A stretch of DNA of 64,000 bases, taken from the NCBI GenBank assembly GCA_009840625.1, contig VXNJ01000009.1, forward strand, positions 62,001 to 126,000, written 5' to 3'. Position numbers and translations under genes: made by a program. The notes beneath the pieces are model-generated. The model ran no database searches, was not told the origin of the DNA, and saw nothing but the letters and a program-made list of their open reading frames with translations. Source of the stretch: Chloroflexota bacterium (lineage in GTDB: Bacteria > Chloroflexota > UBA11872 > VXNJ01). Positions 26,836 through 35,022 of the stretch are shown in pieces. The number at the start of each line of letters is the position of its first letter. Positions within the stretch are counted from its first letter, which is position 1.

Positions 26836-28104
26836 ATGCGGCGCGCGATCCTCAGCCCCGACCGGCCGGTCGTGACCTTGTTGCGGCCGCTGGCGCTGCT
26901 GTCGGTGGGTGTGCTGGGCGTGCTGGCGCTGGTGACAACGTCGGCGATCGTCTACTGGTTCTTCTACGTGACCGCGGCGCTGGTCGTGCTGACCTGGTAC
27001 TGGGTTTCGCGCTCGGTAACCAATCTCCGCATGGCCCGTTCGCTGGTCACTAAGGCGGCATTCGCCGGCGACGAAGTGGCCGAGGAATTCCGGTTGACCA
27101 ATCTGGGTCGCCTTCCGGTGCTCATGGTCGAACTGGAGGACCAGTCGAACTTTCCCGGCTACTCGGCCTCGATCGCCGAAAACCTCGACGCCCGCCAGAC
27201 CAAGGTCTGGCAGAGCAGCGGCAAGGCGCTGCGGCGCGGGATTTTCACGATGGGGCCGATGGTCGTGCGCACCGGCGACCCGTTCGGGATTTTTGCCGCC
27301 GAATTCAATTTCCCGCGCGTGACTTCGTTCGTGGTCTATCCGCGGATCGCCTTGATGCCAGAGTTGACGGTGCCGGCCGGGCATCAGTTCGGCTCTTCGC
27401 GTTCGTCCTCGCGGACCCAACAGATCACCTCCGACGCGGCCGGCATCCGCGACTTCGCGCCCGGTGATCCCATGAAGCGGATCCACTGGCTCTCGACCGC
27501 ACGCCGCGGCCAGATAACCGTCAAGGAATTCGACCTGGAACCGGCCGCCAGCGTCTGGATCGCACTGGACTTGAACCGCGCTGTCCTGGCCGGGCGCGGT
27601 GCCGATACGACCGAGGAACTGGCGGTGATCGTAGCCACCGCGGTCGCCTACCAGCAGATCCGCGCCGGGCGCGCCGTCGGCCTGGCCGCGCGCGGCGATC
27701 AGCGGGTCGTGCTTGAGCCTCAGAAAGGTCCGCAGCAACTCTGGCGCATCCTCGAGCACCTGGCGGTCCTGCGGGCGCACGGACGCGAGGTTTTTCCGCT
27801 GACCCTGTCCGAGTTGGGCCAGGGCTTGGCGCCGGGCGTCTCGATTGTGGCGATTTCCTCTGACGGCGACCCCGAGTGGATAAGCGCCCTGGGGCAGCTC
27901 ACCCGCCGCCGTATCAACTGCACCGCGGTCCACATCGACGCCCACAGCTTCGGCGGTCCTGCCACCGCGGCCGACCTGGTGAGTCTGGCGGCGCTGTCGG
28001 GAATAGGAATCCGGACGCTGCGGGCGGGTCAGGAATTTGCCAGCATCAGGCCGGACTTTGAGCCCCCGCCCGGAGTTCCGGCGACGATGGTCGCCGGCGG
28101 CTGA
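26836..28104 (+). CDS. DUF58 domain membrane-associated protein
   Basis: The 422-residue protein begins with two adjacent membrane helices (about 15-62) and then a soluble region with the DUF58 signature DFAPGDPMKRIHW (206-218), followed by a von Willebrand A-like fold ending near 410. DUF58 proteins are usually encoded beside MoxR ATPases or transglutaminase-like membrane proteins; here the transglutaminase-like partner follows after six bases, but no MoxR gene is present. The exact role is unknown; cell-envelope assembly is the usual guess. Confidence 0.85.
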   Translation: MRRAILSPDRPVVTLLRPLALLSVGVLGVLALVTTSAIVYWFFYVTAALVVLTWYWVSRSVTNLRMARSLVTKAAFAGDEVAEEFRLTNLGRLPVLMVELEDQSNFPGYSASIAENLDARQTKVWQSSGKALRRGIFTMGPMVVRTGDPFGIFAAEFNFPRVTSFVVYPRIALMPELTVPAGHQFGSSRSSSRTQQITSDAAGIRDFAPGDPMKRIHWLSTARRGQITVKEFDLEPAASVWIALDLNRAVLAGRGADTTEELAVIVATAVAYQQIRAGRAVGLAARGDQRVVLEPQKGPQQLWRILEHLAVLRAHGREVFPLTLSELGQGLAPGVSIVAISSDGDPEWISALGQLTRRRINCTAVHIDAHSFGGPATAADLVSLAALSGIGIRTLRAGQEFASIRPDFEPPPGVPATMVAGG

Positions 28105-28110
28105 ACGGCG

Positions 28111-30510
28111 GTGTCGACTATGACCAGCAGTTTCGACCAGTCCGGGCTGCGTCAGCGCGGGATCGACTGGCTGCCGGCCCTGCTGGCGATCGCGGTGGTG
28201 CTGGCGCCGGTCTACGCCGTCCACGACGCGCGCTGGGTCGAAAAAACGTTCGTGATGTTCCCGCTGGCGATTCTGGGACTGGCCATCGGGGCGGCGGCCT
28301 GCCGGACCCGCGCCCCCGGACCGGTGGTGCTGGCCCTGGGGGTCCTGACCGGCGTTGCGGCAAGCTTCGTGGTCGCGGCCGAGGTTTTTCCGGGACCGAC
28401 CGAACTCTGGCCGAGCTTCAGCCAGATGAGCGCCGGCACCTGGGAATGGCTGCAAGCGACCGTGGAGGGCGAAACTCCGGGTCCGCAACCGCTGCTGGGG
28501 GCGATAACCACCAGCGTCGGTTTCGGATCGGAGCTCTGGCTGCGCTTGCTGGACTGGTTCGAAGCGCTGGTGAACCTGACTCCTTCGGCCGACAACGAGG
28601 TGTTCGTCTTCTGGATGGCAACCAGCGCCTGGGGTATGGGTTACTTTGCCGCCTGGGGAATCCTGCGCCGCCGATCGGCCGCGCTGGCGGCCTTGCCGGC
28701 CGGGATCACGCTGGCGATCAACACGACGTATCTGGGACCGGTACGGATGCCGTTCGTCGTATTCGTGGTGGCCCTCCTCTTGCTGATGGTCCTGGTAAAC
28801 ATGCGCTCGCTTACGCGACGCTGGGAGGCGAGGCGGACCGAGTACGCCCCCGAGCTGCAGGTGAACATGGCCGCCCTTTCACTGGTCGCGATCGTGCTGG
28901 CGGTCGGAATCTCGGTAGTTCTGCCGCGGGCTACCGCCAACCCTTTGGCAACGGCGTTCTGGAATTACCTGGGCGAGGGTTGGAGCGACGTCGAGGCCGC
29001 CACGACCCGGCTCTTCTCGGGCGTGTCCAATCCTTCTTCGATCTCGGCGTTTTCGGGCCAGCAGTCGTTCTCAGTGGGCGCCTCGTTGCCCTTCTCGCGC
29101 AGCGCCCTGCTGATCGTCCGGTCCACCCGGCCCTACTACTGGCGCGGCTCCACCTACGACCGGTTCCTGGGCGATCGCTGGGAAAACACCGCCAACAAAT
29201 TGACGACCCTGGCGCCGGACGAACGGATCAGCGAAGTCGTCGAGTCGGCCGCGCGGGTGGCCGTCCAGGCCAATTTCGAAATCTACAACTCAGATTCCTC
29301 GATCCTCTACATACCCGGCGATGCGGTCTCGGTCAACCGCCCGTACCTGGTACAGAGTCCCGAGCACGGTGAGCTGACCGAGTTCTCCACAATCCGCGCC
29401 ACCCGCCGGGTCGGACAACGGCTGGCCTACTCGGCCGAGTCGACCATTTCGGCGGCCACGCCCGATCAGCTGGCCGATTCGCCGAGCGTTTACCCGGGTT
29501 GGATCGACCGCTATCTGCAGATTCCGGATGTGAGCCCGCGGGTCCGGGAGCTCGCCAATCGGTTCGGCGCGTCCGGGCAGAACAATTTCGACACCGCCCA
29601 GGGCATCGAATTCTTCCTGCGGCGCTATCCGTTCGCGATCGATCTTCCGCCGCCGTCGCTCGGCGACGACGTCGTCGACCTTTACCTGTTCGAATATCGC
29701 CGCGGTCACGCCGAGTACGCGGCCACCGCGATGGCGATCCTGGCGCGGCTGAACGGCCTCCCGTCGCGCCTGGCGACCGGTTACGTCACCGGGCTTTTCG
29801 ACGAGGAGGCCGCCGCCTGGGTGGCGGGGCCCGAAGAAGTCCACACGTGGGCCGAGGTATTTTTCCCCGGGTACGGCTGGGTTCCCTTCGAGCCGTCGGG
29901 GTACCGCGCCCCGGTGGCCCGCCTCGGCACCGATGTCGGTGCGGCAAACCCGGTAATTGAAAACCCGTCGGAAATCGACTTTTCGGATCTCCTGGACAGC
30001 CTTGAGTTCGAGGACTTTGAAGAGCTGGCGCCGGAGGACGAGTTCCTTTTGCAGCGCCTTACCACCCAGTTGGGCGCGGTCCTTCCGGTCGTGATCGCGG
30101 TGGGGGCCAGCGTGGCAGGATTTGCGTTGGTGATTCCGATCGGGCTTTGGCTGCGGTCGCGATTGCAGTCGTCGGCTTCGCGAACCGCCTCCATCTACCG
30201 CTCCATGCTCGGACTGGCCGGGCGGGGCGGATATAATTTTTCGGCGGCCAAAACTCCGCTGGAATCTGCCATACAGGTGGCCGATTTGGTCGAATCAGCG
30301 ACTCTTGACGGCCCCTGGGAAGACGCCCCCGGACTACGCCCGCCAGAAGTTATCGCCCAGCACTACGCAAGGTCGATCTACGGCCCCGGTGGCCTGAACC
30401 CGGCGGACAGGCACCGAGTGGAGACAGCCTGGACAAGGCTGCGGCCGGCGCTGTACAAGCTGGTATTGCGCCGGTGGATCAAACGAATTGGACGGGGGTC
30501 GCCAACTTGA
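28111..30510 (+). CDS. TgpA-like transglutaminase-fold membrane protein with catalytic Cys replaced
   Basis: The 799-residue protein has about six N-terminal membrane helices (20-280), an extracytoplasmic transglutaminase-like domain (about 480-600), a single helix near 650-675, and a C-terminal cytoplasmic DUF4129-like tail. The core has RLATGYVTG and EVHTWAEVFFPGYGWVPFEPSG, with catalytic-position His578 and Glu594. The segment that normally reads GYC(D/E)YYA reads GHAEYAA, so the cysteine position is Ala534. A transglutaminase or protease reaction is therefore unlikely unless another Cys serves. The start is GTG 28111. It is coupled to DUF58 upstream and small membrane genes downstream. 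Confidence 0.82.
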   Translation: MSTMTSSFDQSGLRQRGIDWLPALLAIAVVLAPVYAVHDARWVEKTFVMFPLAILGLAIGAAACRTRAPGPVVLALGVLTGVAASFVVAAEVFPGPTELWPSFSQMSAGTWEWLQATVEGETPGPQPLLGAITTSVGFGSELWLRLLDWFEALVNLTPSADNEVFVFWMATSAWGMGYFAAWGILRRRSAALAALPAGITLAINTTYLGPVRMPFVVFVVALLLLMVLVNMRSLTRRWEARRTEYAPELQVNMAALSLVAIVLAVGISVVLPRATANPLATAFWNYLGEGWSDVEAATTRLFSGVSNPSSISAFSGQQSFSVGASLPFSRSALLIVRSTRPYYWRGSTYDRFLGDRWENTANKLTTLAPDERISEVVESAARVAVQANFEIYNSDSSILYIPGDAVSVNRPYLVQSPEHGELTEFSTIRATRRVGQRLAYSAESTISAATPDQLADSPSVYPGWIDRYLQIPDVSPRVRELANRFGASGQNNFDTAQGIEFFLRRYPFAIDLPPPSLGDDVVDLYLFEYRRGHAEYAATAMAILARLNGLPSRLATGYVTGLFDEEAAAWVAGPEEVHTWAEVFFPGYGWVPFEPSGYRAPVARLGTDVGAANPVIENPSEIDFSDLLDSLEFEDFEELAPEDEFLLQRLTTQLGAVLPVVIAVGASVAGFALVIPIGLWLRSRLQSSASRTASIYRSMLGLAGRGGYNFSAAKTPLESAIQVADLVESATLDGPWEDAPGLRPPEVIAQHYARSIYGPGGLNPADRHRVETAWTRLRPALYKLVLRRWIKRIGRGSPT

Positions 30511-30788
30511 CGTTGGGCGAGGTCAGAGACGCGGCGGTGATCGTGCTCGCGGCAGTTGCCGTGCTCTCGACACTGACCGCCTTGATCACGGTCGCCGTCC
30601 TTTGGCGTTTCGTCAACATGCTCCGACGCGAGCTTTTGCCGATAGTCGAAAGCCTGGCAGAAACCGCGTCCACGCTCGAATCGGTCGTCAATACGACGGT
30701 CGAATCGCGGGCCGGATCGGCATTGCGGACGATCCTATCCACCACCGCGCTGCAGCAAGTACTTGGCATTTTTCTCCGCCGGAGATGA
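30507..30788 (+). CDS. Small single-helix membrane protein, unknown function
   Basis: About 93 residues with one membrane helix (AAVIVLAAVAVLSTLTALIT region) followed by a Leu/Glu-rich segment (RRELLPIVESLAETASTLES) that could form a coiled coil, and a basic C-terminus. TTG 30507 overlaps the preceding stop (TTGA), the pattern common in this window; GTG 30474 is an alternative adding 11 residues. No family was recognised; the layout resembles DUF948-type proteins. Confidence 0.65.
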   Translation: MTLGEVRDAAVIVLAAVAVLSTLTALITVAVLWRFVNMLRRELLPIVESLAETASTLESVVNTTVESRAGSALRTILSTTALQQVLGIFLRRR

Positions 30789-30802
30789 ACCGGTGAAAAC
30801 CT

Positions 30803-31018
30803 ATGTTGTACGCAATGTTGGGCGGACTGATCGGGTTCGTCCTCGGGAATGTATTGGCGGCTGTGATGCTGGGTGTGCGGCGCGGCCGCTCGGTCAGCGA
30901 AGTCGGTGAACGGTTGGCGACGTTTAAGTCAAATGCCGAGCAGGCAGCCAACGACGCCGAGGCCATGATCAGGTCGCGATTCGCCCGCCGCCAGCGCCGT
31001 CCGCGTAGTCGCGAATAA
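30803..31018 (+). CDS. Small membrane protein, unknown function (YtxH-like layout)
   Basis: A 71-residue protein with an N-terminal Gly-rich helix (AMLGGLIGFVLGNVLAAVML) and a charged helical tail ending in an Arg-rich stretch. The layout of a short N-terminal helix plus charged coil recalls YtxH-like proteins, but the match is not specific. The start is ATG 30803, and the TAA stop shares one base with the ATG of the next gene (TAATG). Confidence 0.6.
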   Translation: MLYAMLGGLIGFVLGNVLAAVMLGVRRGRSVSEVGERLATFKSNAEQAANDAEAMIRSRFARRQRRPRSRE

Positions 31019-31320
31019 TGTCCGACGCGGCCAGCGTCGCGCTAATCATCCTGGTCGCCATCCAGCTTGTGTTGCTGGTGGCCTTGTCGGTTGTGGCGGT
31101 GATCGCCTCGGTTTCGATCGTTGAAGCGACCGCCCTTACGCGGCGCAGTCTGCGGCGCCACCGCCGCACCGTCGAGAACGCCTCGGCCCGGATCGAATCG
31201 GTAGTCGAGGAGAAAGTCGTGAACCCGATCGCGCAATTCGAGCGCGGGGCGGCCTGGGCAGAACGCTTGACCGCCGACATTGCCCGCGCGCTGGCGCAGC
31301 GGTTCGGCCAGGGGCGCTAA
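31018..31320 (+). CDS. Small single-helix membrane protein, unknown function
   Basis: 100 residues with a long hydrophobic N-terminal segment (about 7-35), then an Arg-rich stretch (RRSLRRHRRT) and an amphipathic helix up to the end. It shares the membrane-helix-plus-coil layout with the two genes upstream, suggesting three related or cooperating small envelope proteins. It lies five bases before hpt. No family was recognised. Confidence 0.6.
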   Translation: MSDAASVALIILVAIQLVLLVALSVVAVIASVSIVEATALTRRSLRRHRRTVENASARIESVVEEKVVNPIAQFERGAAWAERLTADIARALAQRFGQGR

Positions 31321-31325
31321 AAGGA

Positions 31326-31865
31326 TTGAGTCGCGGATACGGCGATAGGGTCGGCGTTCGCTACTCGGCCCGGCAGATCGAAGCCGCGATCGAGCGATTG
31401 GCCGGTCAGCTGACCGCCGACCTTGCCGAGCTGAACCCGGTAGTGGTTGTGCTTCTCAAGGGCTCATTCATGTTCGCGGCCGACCTGGTCCGAAAACTCG
31501 ACTTCCCGCTGCAGCTCGAATTCCTGGCCCAGAAAAGCTATTTCGGCCGCCAGTCTTCCGGGGTATTGGAGCAGACCCTGAATCTGACCGGTCCGGTCCG
31601 CGGGCGCCACGTTCTGGTGGTCGATGACATTTCGGACACGGCCTATTCCATCGACCAGACGGTCTCGTATCTGAAGTCCCTCGGTCCAGCGTCGCTGCGG
31701 ACCTGCTGCCTGCTGGAACGCATCCGGGACGACGCGGGATTCAGCGTCGACTACGTCGGGATCCGGGCCGAACCCGGTTTCCTGATCGGGTACGGCCTCG
31801 ACCTCGACCAGGAGTGGCGCAACCTGCCGTTCATCGGATTGCTGGAGGAGCCGGACGGTGCCTGA
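31326..31865 (+). CDS. hpt: Hypoxanthine phosphoribosyltransferase-like protein
   Basis: The 179-residue protein resembles HPRT, which salvages hypoxanthine and guanine. Seen are VVVLLKGSFMFAADLVR, the PRPP loop VLVVDDISDTAYS (96-108), and VDYVGIRAEPGFLIGYGLD..WRNLPFIG, which is characteristic of bacterial HPRT. The PRPP loop has Ala where the family usually has Gly (DTG). The TTG 31326 start has AAAAGG directly against it, an unusually short spacing, so the start may be further in. The 3' end overlaps the next gene by eight bases. Confidence 0.85.
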   Translation: MSRGYGDRVGVRYSARQIEAAIERLAGQLTADLAELNPVVVVLLKGSFMFAADLVRKLDFPLQLEFLAQKSYFGRQSSGVLEQTLNLTGPVRGRHVLVVDDISDTAYSIDQTVSYLKSLGPASLRTCCLLERIRDDAGFSVDYVGIRAEPGFLIGYGLDLDQEWRNLPFIGLLEEPDGA

Positions 31866-32658
31866 GATTCGCTGCCGGGGCTCGCGCTACTTCTACACCG
31901 AGCAGAACCCCGAAGGGATCCACAAGGTGATCCTGCTGCACCCGTTCCTAGGCAGCTCCGCCAGCTGGCAGGAAGCCCTGCCCTGCTTCGACGAAACGTT
32001 CCGAGTCCTTGGATTCGACCTGCGCGGTTTCGGGAATTCGGACAAGTCTTCGACCGGCTGCACCGTCCACGCCCTGGCCGATGAAATCCGCTCCGCGATA
32101 AACGGGGCCGAAATCCAGCGCTGCAGCGTGCTTGCATCCGGGGCCGGCGCCTCGGTAGCCATAAGCCTGGCCGCCCGTTACCCATCGCTCGTGTTCAAAC
32201 TGGTGCTATTCGAACCCAACCCCATCACCCTGGACTCGGAGCCGGCCGACAAAGCGACCGAGGAGCTTGCCGATATCGACTGGGAAACGGACTCGCTGTC
32301 CCAGTACCTGGGCAAGCACCTCTATCCCGGCCTTCCCGCCGACAAATTGGCCCGCGCGGCCGAGATCGCAACCGCCGCCGACCGGGACTGCGCGGTGGCA
32401 TTGAGCCGGTCGCTGGCAAAGACCGATCTGTACCATCTGCTCGGCCACATCACCGCGCGCACGCTCGTCGTCATCGGCCGCGAGTTGTCCGAGGACGACC
32501 GGTTCGCAGCCCGCCTGGTGAATGCGGCGATCCGGCACTCATACCTGCGCACGCTGCCCGGCTGCGCCGGCGGGCTGTTGGCCGCCGACCCGAACGGGGC
32601 CAGCGAAGCGGCATTGCAACTCCTGAACGCTTGGGACCTGGTGGGAGGTCAATCCTGA
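31858..32658 (+). CDS. Alpha/beta-hydrolase fold protein lacking nucleophile and His
   Basis: The 266-residue protein (GTG start) has the alpha/beta-hydrolase layout: VILLHPFLGSSASWQ oxyanion region, FDLRGFGNSDK, then the elbow strand and helix. The elbow that normally reads G-x-S-x-G reads SGAGAS (94-99), with Ala96 at the serine position. The usual C-terminal GH reads GG (238-239). Both catalytic positions therefore look lost, and the protein may bind rather than hydrolyse. It overlaps hpt and precedes the FAH gene by one base. Confidence 0.75.
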   Translation: MPEIRCRGSRYFYTEQNPEGIHKVILLHPFLGSSASWQEALPCFDETFRVLGFDLRGFGNSDKSSTGCTVHALADEIRSAINGAEIQRCSVLASGAGASVAISLAARYPSLVFKLVLFEPNPITLDSEPADKATEELADIDWETDSLSQYLGKHLYPGLPADKLARAAEIATAADRDCAVALSRSLAKTDLYHLLGHITARTLVVIGRELSEDDRFAARLVNAAIRHSYLRTLPGCAGGLLAADPNGASEAALQLLNAWDLVGGQS

Positions 32659-32659
32659 G

Positions 32660-33421
32660 ATGCGAATTCTTCGTTACCGCGCCGCAGACGGCCCGGCCTG
32701 GGGAACCCTGGTCGACGGGAGCGTGCACGCGCTCGACGGCGACCCCTACGGCGATTGCACGGCCGGAAGGCCGGTTGGCCCGCTGGAGGCGGTGGACCTG
32801 CTGGCGCCCTGCGAACCGCGGAAGGTGATCTGCGTGGGCTTGAACTACGCAGCCCACGCCGCCGAAACCGGCATGGCGGCGCCGGAGTTTCCGATGTTCT
32901 TCCTAAAGCCGCACACCGCGATCGCCAATCCCGGCGACCCGATCCTTCTGCCGAAGATTTCGGACCACGTGGAGCACGAGTGCGAACTGGTGGTGGTAAT
33001 CGGCCAGCGGGCGCGCAACGTGTCCGAGTCGGAAGCTCTCGACTACGTCCTCGGCTACACCTGCGGCAACGACGTTTCGGCGCGCGACTGGCAGGGCCGC
33101 GAATCGCAGTGGTTCAGGGGCAAGGGATTCGACAGCTTCTTCCCGTTCGGCCCCTGGATCGAAACCGACCTTGACCCGTTCGACCTGGCGATCGCCACCC
33201 GGGTGAACGGGGAAGTTAGGCAGTCGGCTTCAACTTCGGACCTGATCTTCGACGTGCCCTACCTGGTGGCCGACGCTTCGCGCACCGCCACGCTGCTGCC
33301 GGGCGACGTGATCGCGACCGGCACTCCGGCCGGCGTCGCGCCGATCGTTGCCGGTGACGTGGTGGACATCGAAATCGGCGGGATCGGCGTGCTGTCCAAT
33401 CCGGTAAGGAACGACCGGTAG
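32660..33421 (+). CDS. Fumarylacetoacetate hydrolase family protein
   Basis: A 253-residue FAH-family enzyme. It has a short N-terminal domain, KVICVGLNYAAHAAETG, then the metal-binding EHECELVVVIG (acidic ligands) and LGYTCGNDVSARDWQ, and the C-terminal PGDVIATGTPAGVAP. Family members hydrolyse or decarboxylate 2-oxo or 2,4-diketo acids in aromatic and sugar-acid breakdown. The substrate cannot be told from sequence. It is followed by a DUF1537 sugar-acid kinase, which suggests a sugar-acid route. Confidence 0.88.
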   Translation: MRILRYRAADGPAWGTLVDGSVHALDGDPYGDCTAGRPVGPLEAVDLLAPCEPRKVICVGLNYAAHAAETGMAAPEFPMFFLKPHTAIANPGDPILLPKISDHVEHECELVVVIGQRARNVSESEALDYVLGYTCGNDVSARDWQGRESQWFRGKGFDSFFPFGPWIETDLDPFDLAIATRVNGEVRQSASTSDLIFDVPYLVADASRTATLLPGDVIATGTPAGVAPIVAGDVVDIEIGGIGVLSNPVRNDR

Positions 33422-34662
33422 CAAACCGCGTCGCGCCGACGACCGCGTATGAGTGGCTCGTCGTCGCCGACGATTTCACCGGCGCCATGGACTGCGGGCT
33501 GCAGTTCGCCAAACGCGGTCACCGGACGGTGTTTTCGACCGCGGCGGGGGCCGGCCACCGTTCCGGGGTGCTGGTTCTCTCATCACGTTCGCGCGCCGAC
33601 GATCCCGATAGCGCGCGGGCCAAGGTTCTTGACCTGGCCCGGGGACCAAGCCGGTCGGCGCGGCGCGTGTACAAGAAGATCGATTCGACCATGCGCGGCA
33701 ACGTGGCCAGTGAACTGGAGGCCATGTTCGCGGTGACCGGAGCCGCCGCGTGCGTCCTCAGTCCCGCGTACCCCCGGCAGGGCCGGACGGTGGTCAATGG
33801 CAGACTGCTGGTCGCCGGCGTGGAAACGGTGGTTACGGAATTGGGGGGCAGGCCGCCGCGGACCACGGCCGGCGCCGACATAGTCGAATCGATTGCCCGT
33901 AACAGCCGGTTGCGGGCCGGCGGCATACCGCTTGATTCGGTGCGAATGGAGCCGGCCGAGCTGGCCCGCGAACTTGAAAACCAGGTCGCGGCCGGCAACC
34001 GGGTGATCGTGCCGGACGCGGCCAGCGACGCCGATCTCGCCAACATCGCCGCCGCCGCCGCTTTGGCCGGCCTGGACCGCCTGGTGGCCGGTTCCGCCGG
34101 TTTGGCCGACCACCTCGACCCGGGTCGCGCCGAGGGAATTGCGCCCCTGCCGCGACCGGCCTGCGAACGCGTGGCGGTGATCGCCGGATCGTTTACCGCC
34201 GAGACCGCGCGGCAGGTCGATGTCGCTGCCGGCCTGCTGGGCCAGACGCCGTTTCGGCCCGACCTGGGCCGGTCGGGGGCCGCCCGCCGGGCGCTGGCCG
34301 AAGCTAGCCGCCAATTGGACCGCGACGGGGTCTGGATCGCCCATCCCGGGCACGTCGGCTCGTCAATCGACGGGTCGCTGGTGACCCGGATCATCGAATG
34401 GATCGGAACGGTGGCGGGCGCGCTGGCGGCGGGCGGCCGGACCGGGTTCGTGCTGACCGGCGGCGAGACTGCGGCGATCGCGGTCGACCACCTGGCCGTC
34501 GATTCGATCACGATTGCCGGAGAAATCCAGCCTGGGATCCCGGGAGCGGTCCTTTCCGGGGGCACCGGCGACGGTCTGCCGATCGTCACCAAAGCCGGGG
34601 GATTCGGCGACCCCGCCGCGCTGTACGACGGCATCGGCTGGCTGCGCAGCCGGCCGGCCTAG
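33418..34662 (+). CDS. Four-carbon acid sugar kinase family protein (DUF1537), start codon unresolved
   Basis: The family phosphorylates 3- and 4-carbon sugar acids such as threonate or erythronate. The N-terminal signature VVADDFTGAMDCGLQ is coded from about 33460, and the C-terminal nucleotide part has GFVLTGGETAAIA and GDGLPIVTKAGGFGD. The only in-frame ATG/GTG/TTG after the last stop (33355) is ATG 33487, which would cut off the ADDFTGA motif. The true start may be a rare codon such as GTA 33418, or a base error or frameshift may have removed it; ATG 33449 is in another frame. Coordinates here assume the frame opens just after the FAH stop overlap. Confidence 0.8.
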   Translation, partial: VANRVAPTTAYEWLVVADDFTGAMDCGLQFAKRGHRTVFSTAAGAGHRSGVLVLSSRSRADDPDSARAKVLDLARGPSRSARRVYKKIDSTMRGNVASELEAMFAVTGAAACVLSPAYPRQGRTVVNGRLLVAGVETVVTELGGRPPRTTAGADIVESIARNSRLRAGGIPLDSVRMEPAELARELENQVAAGNRVIVPDAASDADLANIAAAAALAGLDRLVAGSAGLADHLDPGRAEGIAPLPRPACERVAVIAGSFTAETARQVDVAAGLLGQTPFRPDLGRSGAARRALAEASRQLDRDGVWIAHPGHVGSSIDGSLVTRIIEWIGTVAGALAAGGRTGFVLTGGETAAIAVDHLAVDSITIAGEIQPGIPGAVLSGGTGDGLPIVTKAGGFGDPAALYDGIGWLRSRPA

Positions 34663-34665
34663 AAT
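34660..34665 (+). promoter_or_regulatory. Possible -10 element (TAGAAT) before secG
   Basis: TAGAAT begins at the stop codon of the preceding kinase gene and lies 34 bases before the secG start. The stop codon alone explains half of it, so support is weak. Confidence 0.2.
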
Positions 34666-34699
34666 CCCTGCGCACCCGTCAAATAACCGAGGTCACCTC

Positions 34700-34921
34700 T
34701 TGGAATCTGTCCTGCAGATAATCCAGATCCTGCTGGCCGTGTCCGTGGTCGGCGCCGTGTTGATGCAGAACTCCAGCACCGGGCTGGGCTCGGCATTCGG
34801 GCAATCGGACAGCTTCCGGGCGACCCGCCGCGGTCTCGACCTGGTCCTGTACCGGTTCACGGTCGCCGCCGCGATAGCCTTTTTCCTCGTCTCCGCGCTG
34901 GTGGTCCGACTGGCGGTCTGA
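34700..34921 (+). CDS. secG: Preprotein translocase subunit SecG
   Basis: SecG is the small membrane subunit of the SecYEG channel. The 73-residue protein has two hydrophobic helices flanking the conserved loop VLMQNSSTGLGSAFG. The start is TTG 34700, with GAGGT six bases upstream (34689-34693). The in-frame upstream extension is the shadow of the kinase gene. Confidence 0.88.
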   Translation: MESVLQIIQILLAVSVVGAVLMQNSSTGLGSAFGQSDSFRATRRGLDLVLYRFTVAAAIAFFLVSALVVRLAV

Positions 34922-35022
34922 TCGCCCGCGCCGGCAGCCGCGTGGCAACTTGCACCGTGATTCCGCCGCCGGCGGCTTCTATCCTCAGAATCTGATTGGC
35001 CGGGATGGATTGGCGTAACCGT

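Noticed and set aside
26827-28488. A 553-residue open frame on the minus strand, antisense to the DUF58 gene and the start of the next gene
   Set aside because: Arg/Gly/Gln/His-rich low-complexity translation with no recognisable domain; antisense open frames are expected in this GC-rich DNA, and the plus-strand DUF58 motif is clear.
30232-30237. A perfect TATAAT hexamer
   Set aside because: It lies in the coding C-terminus of the transglutaminase-like gene, with no -35 and no start nearby, and the next gene is translationally coupled.
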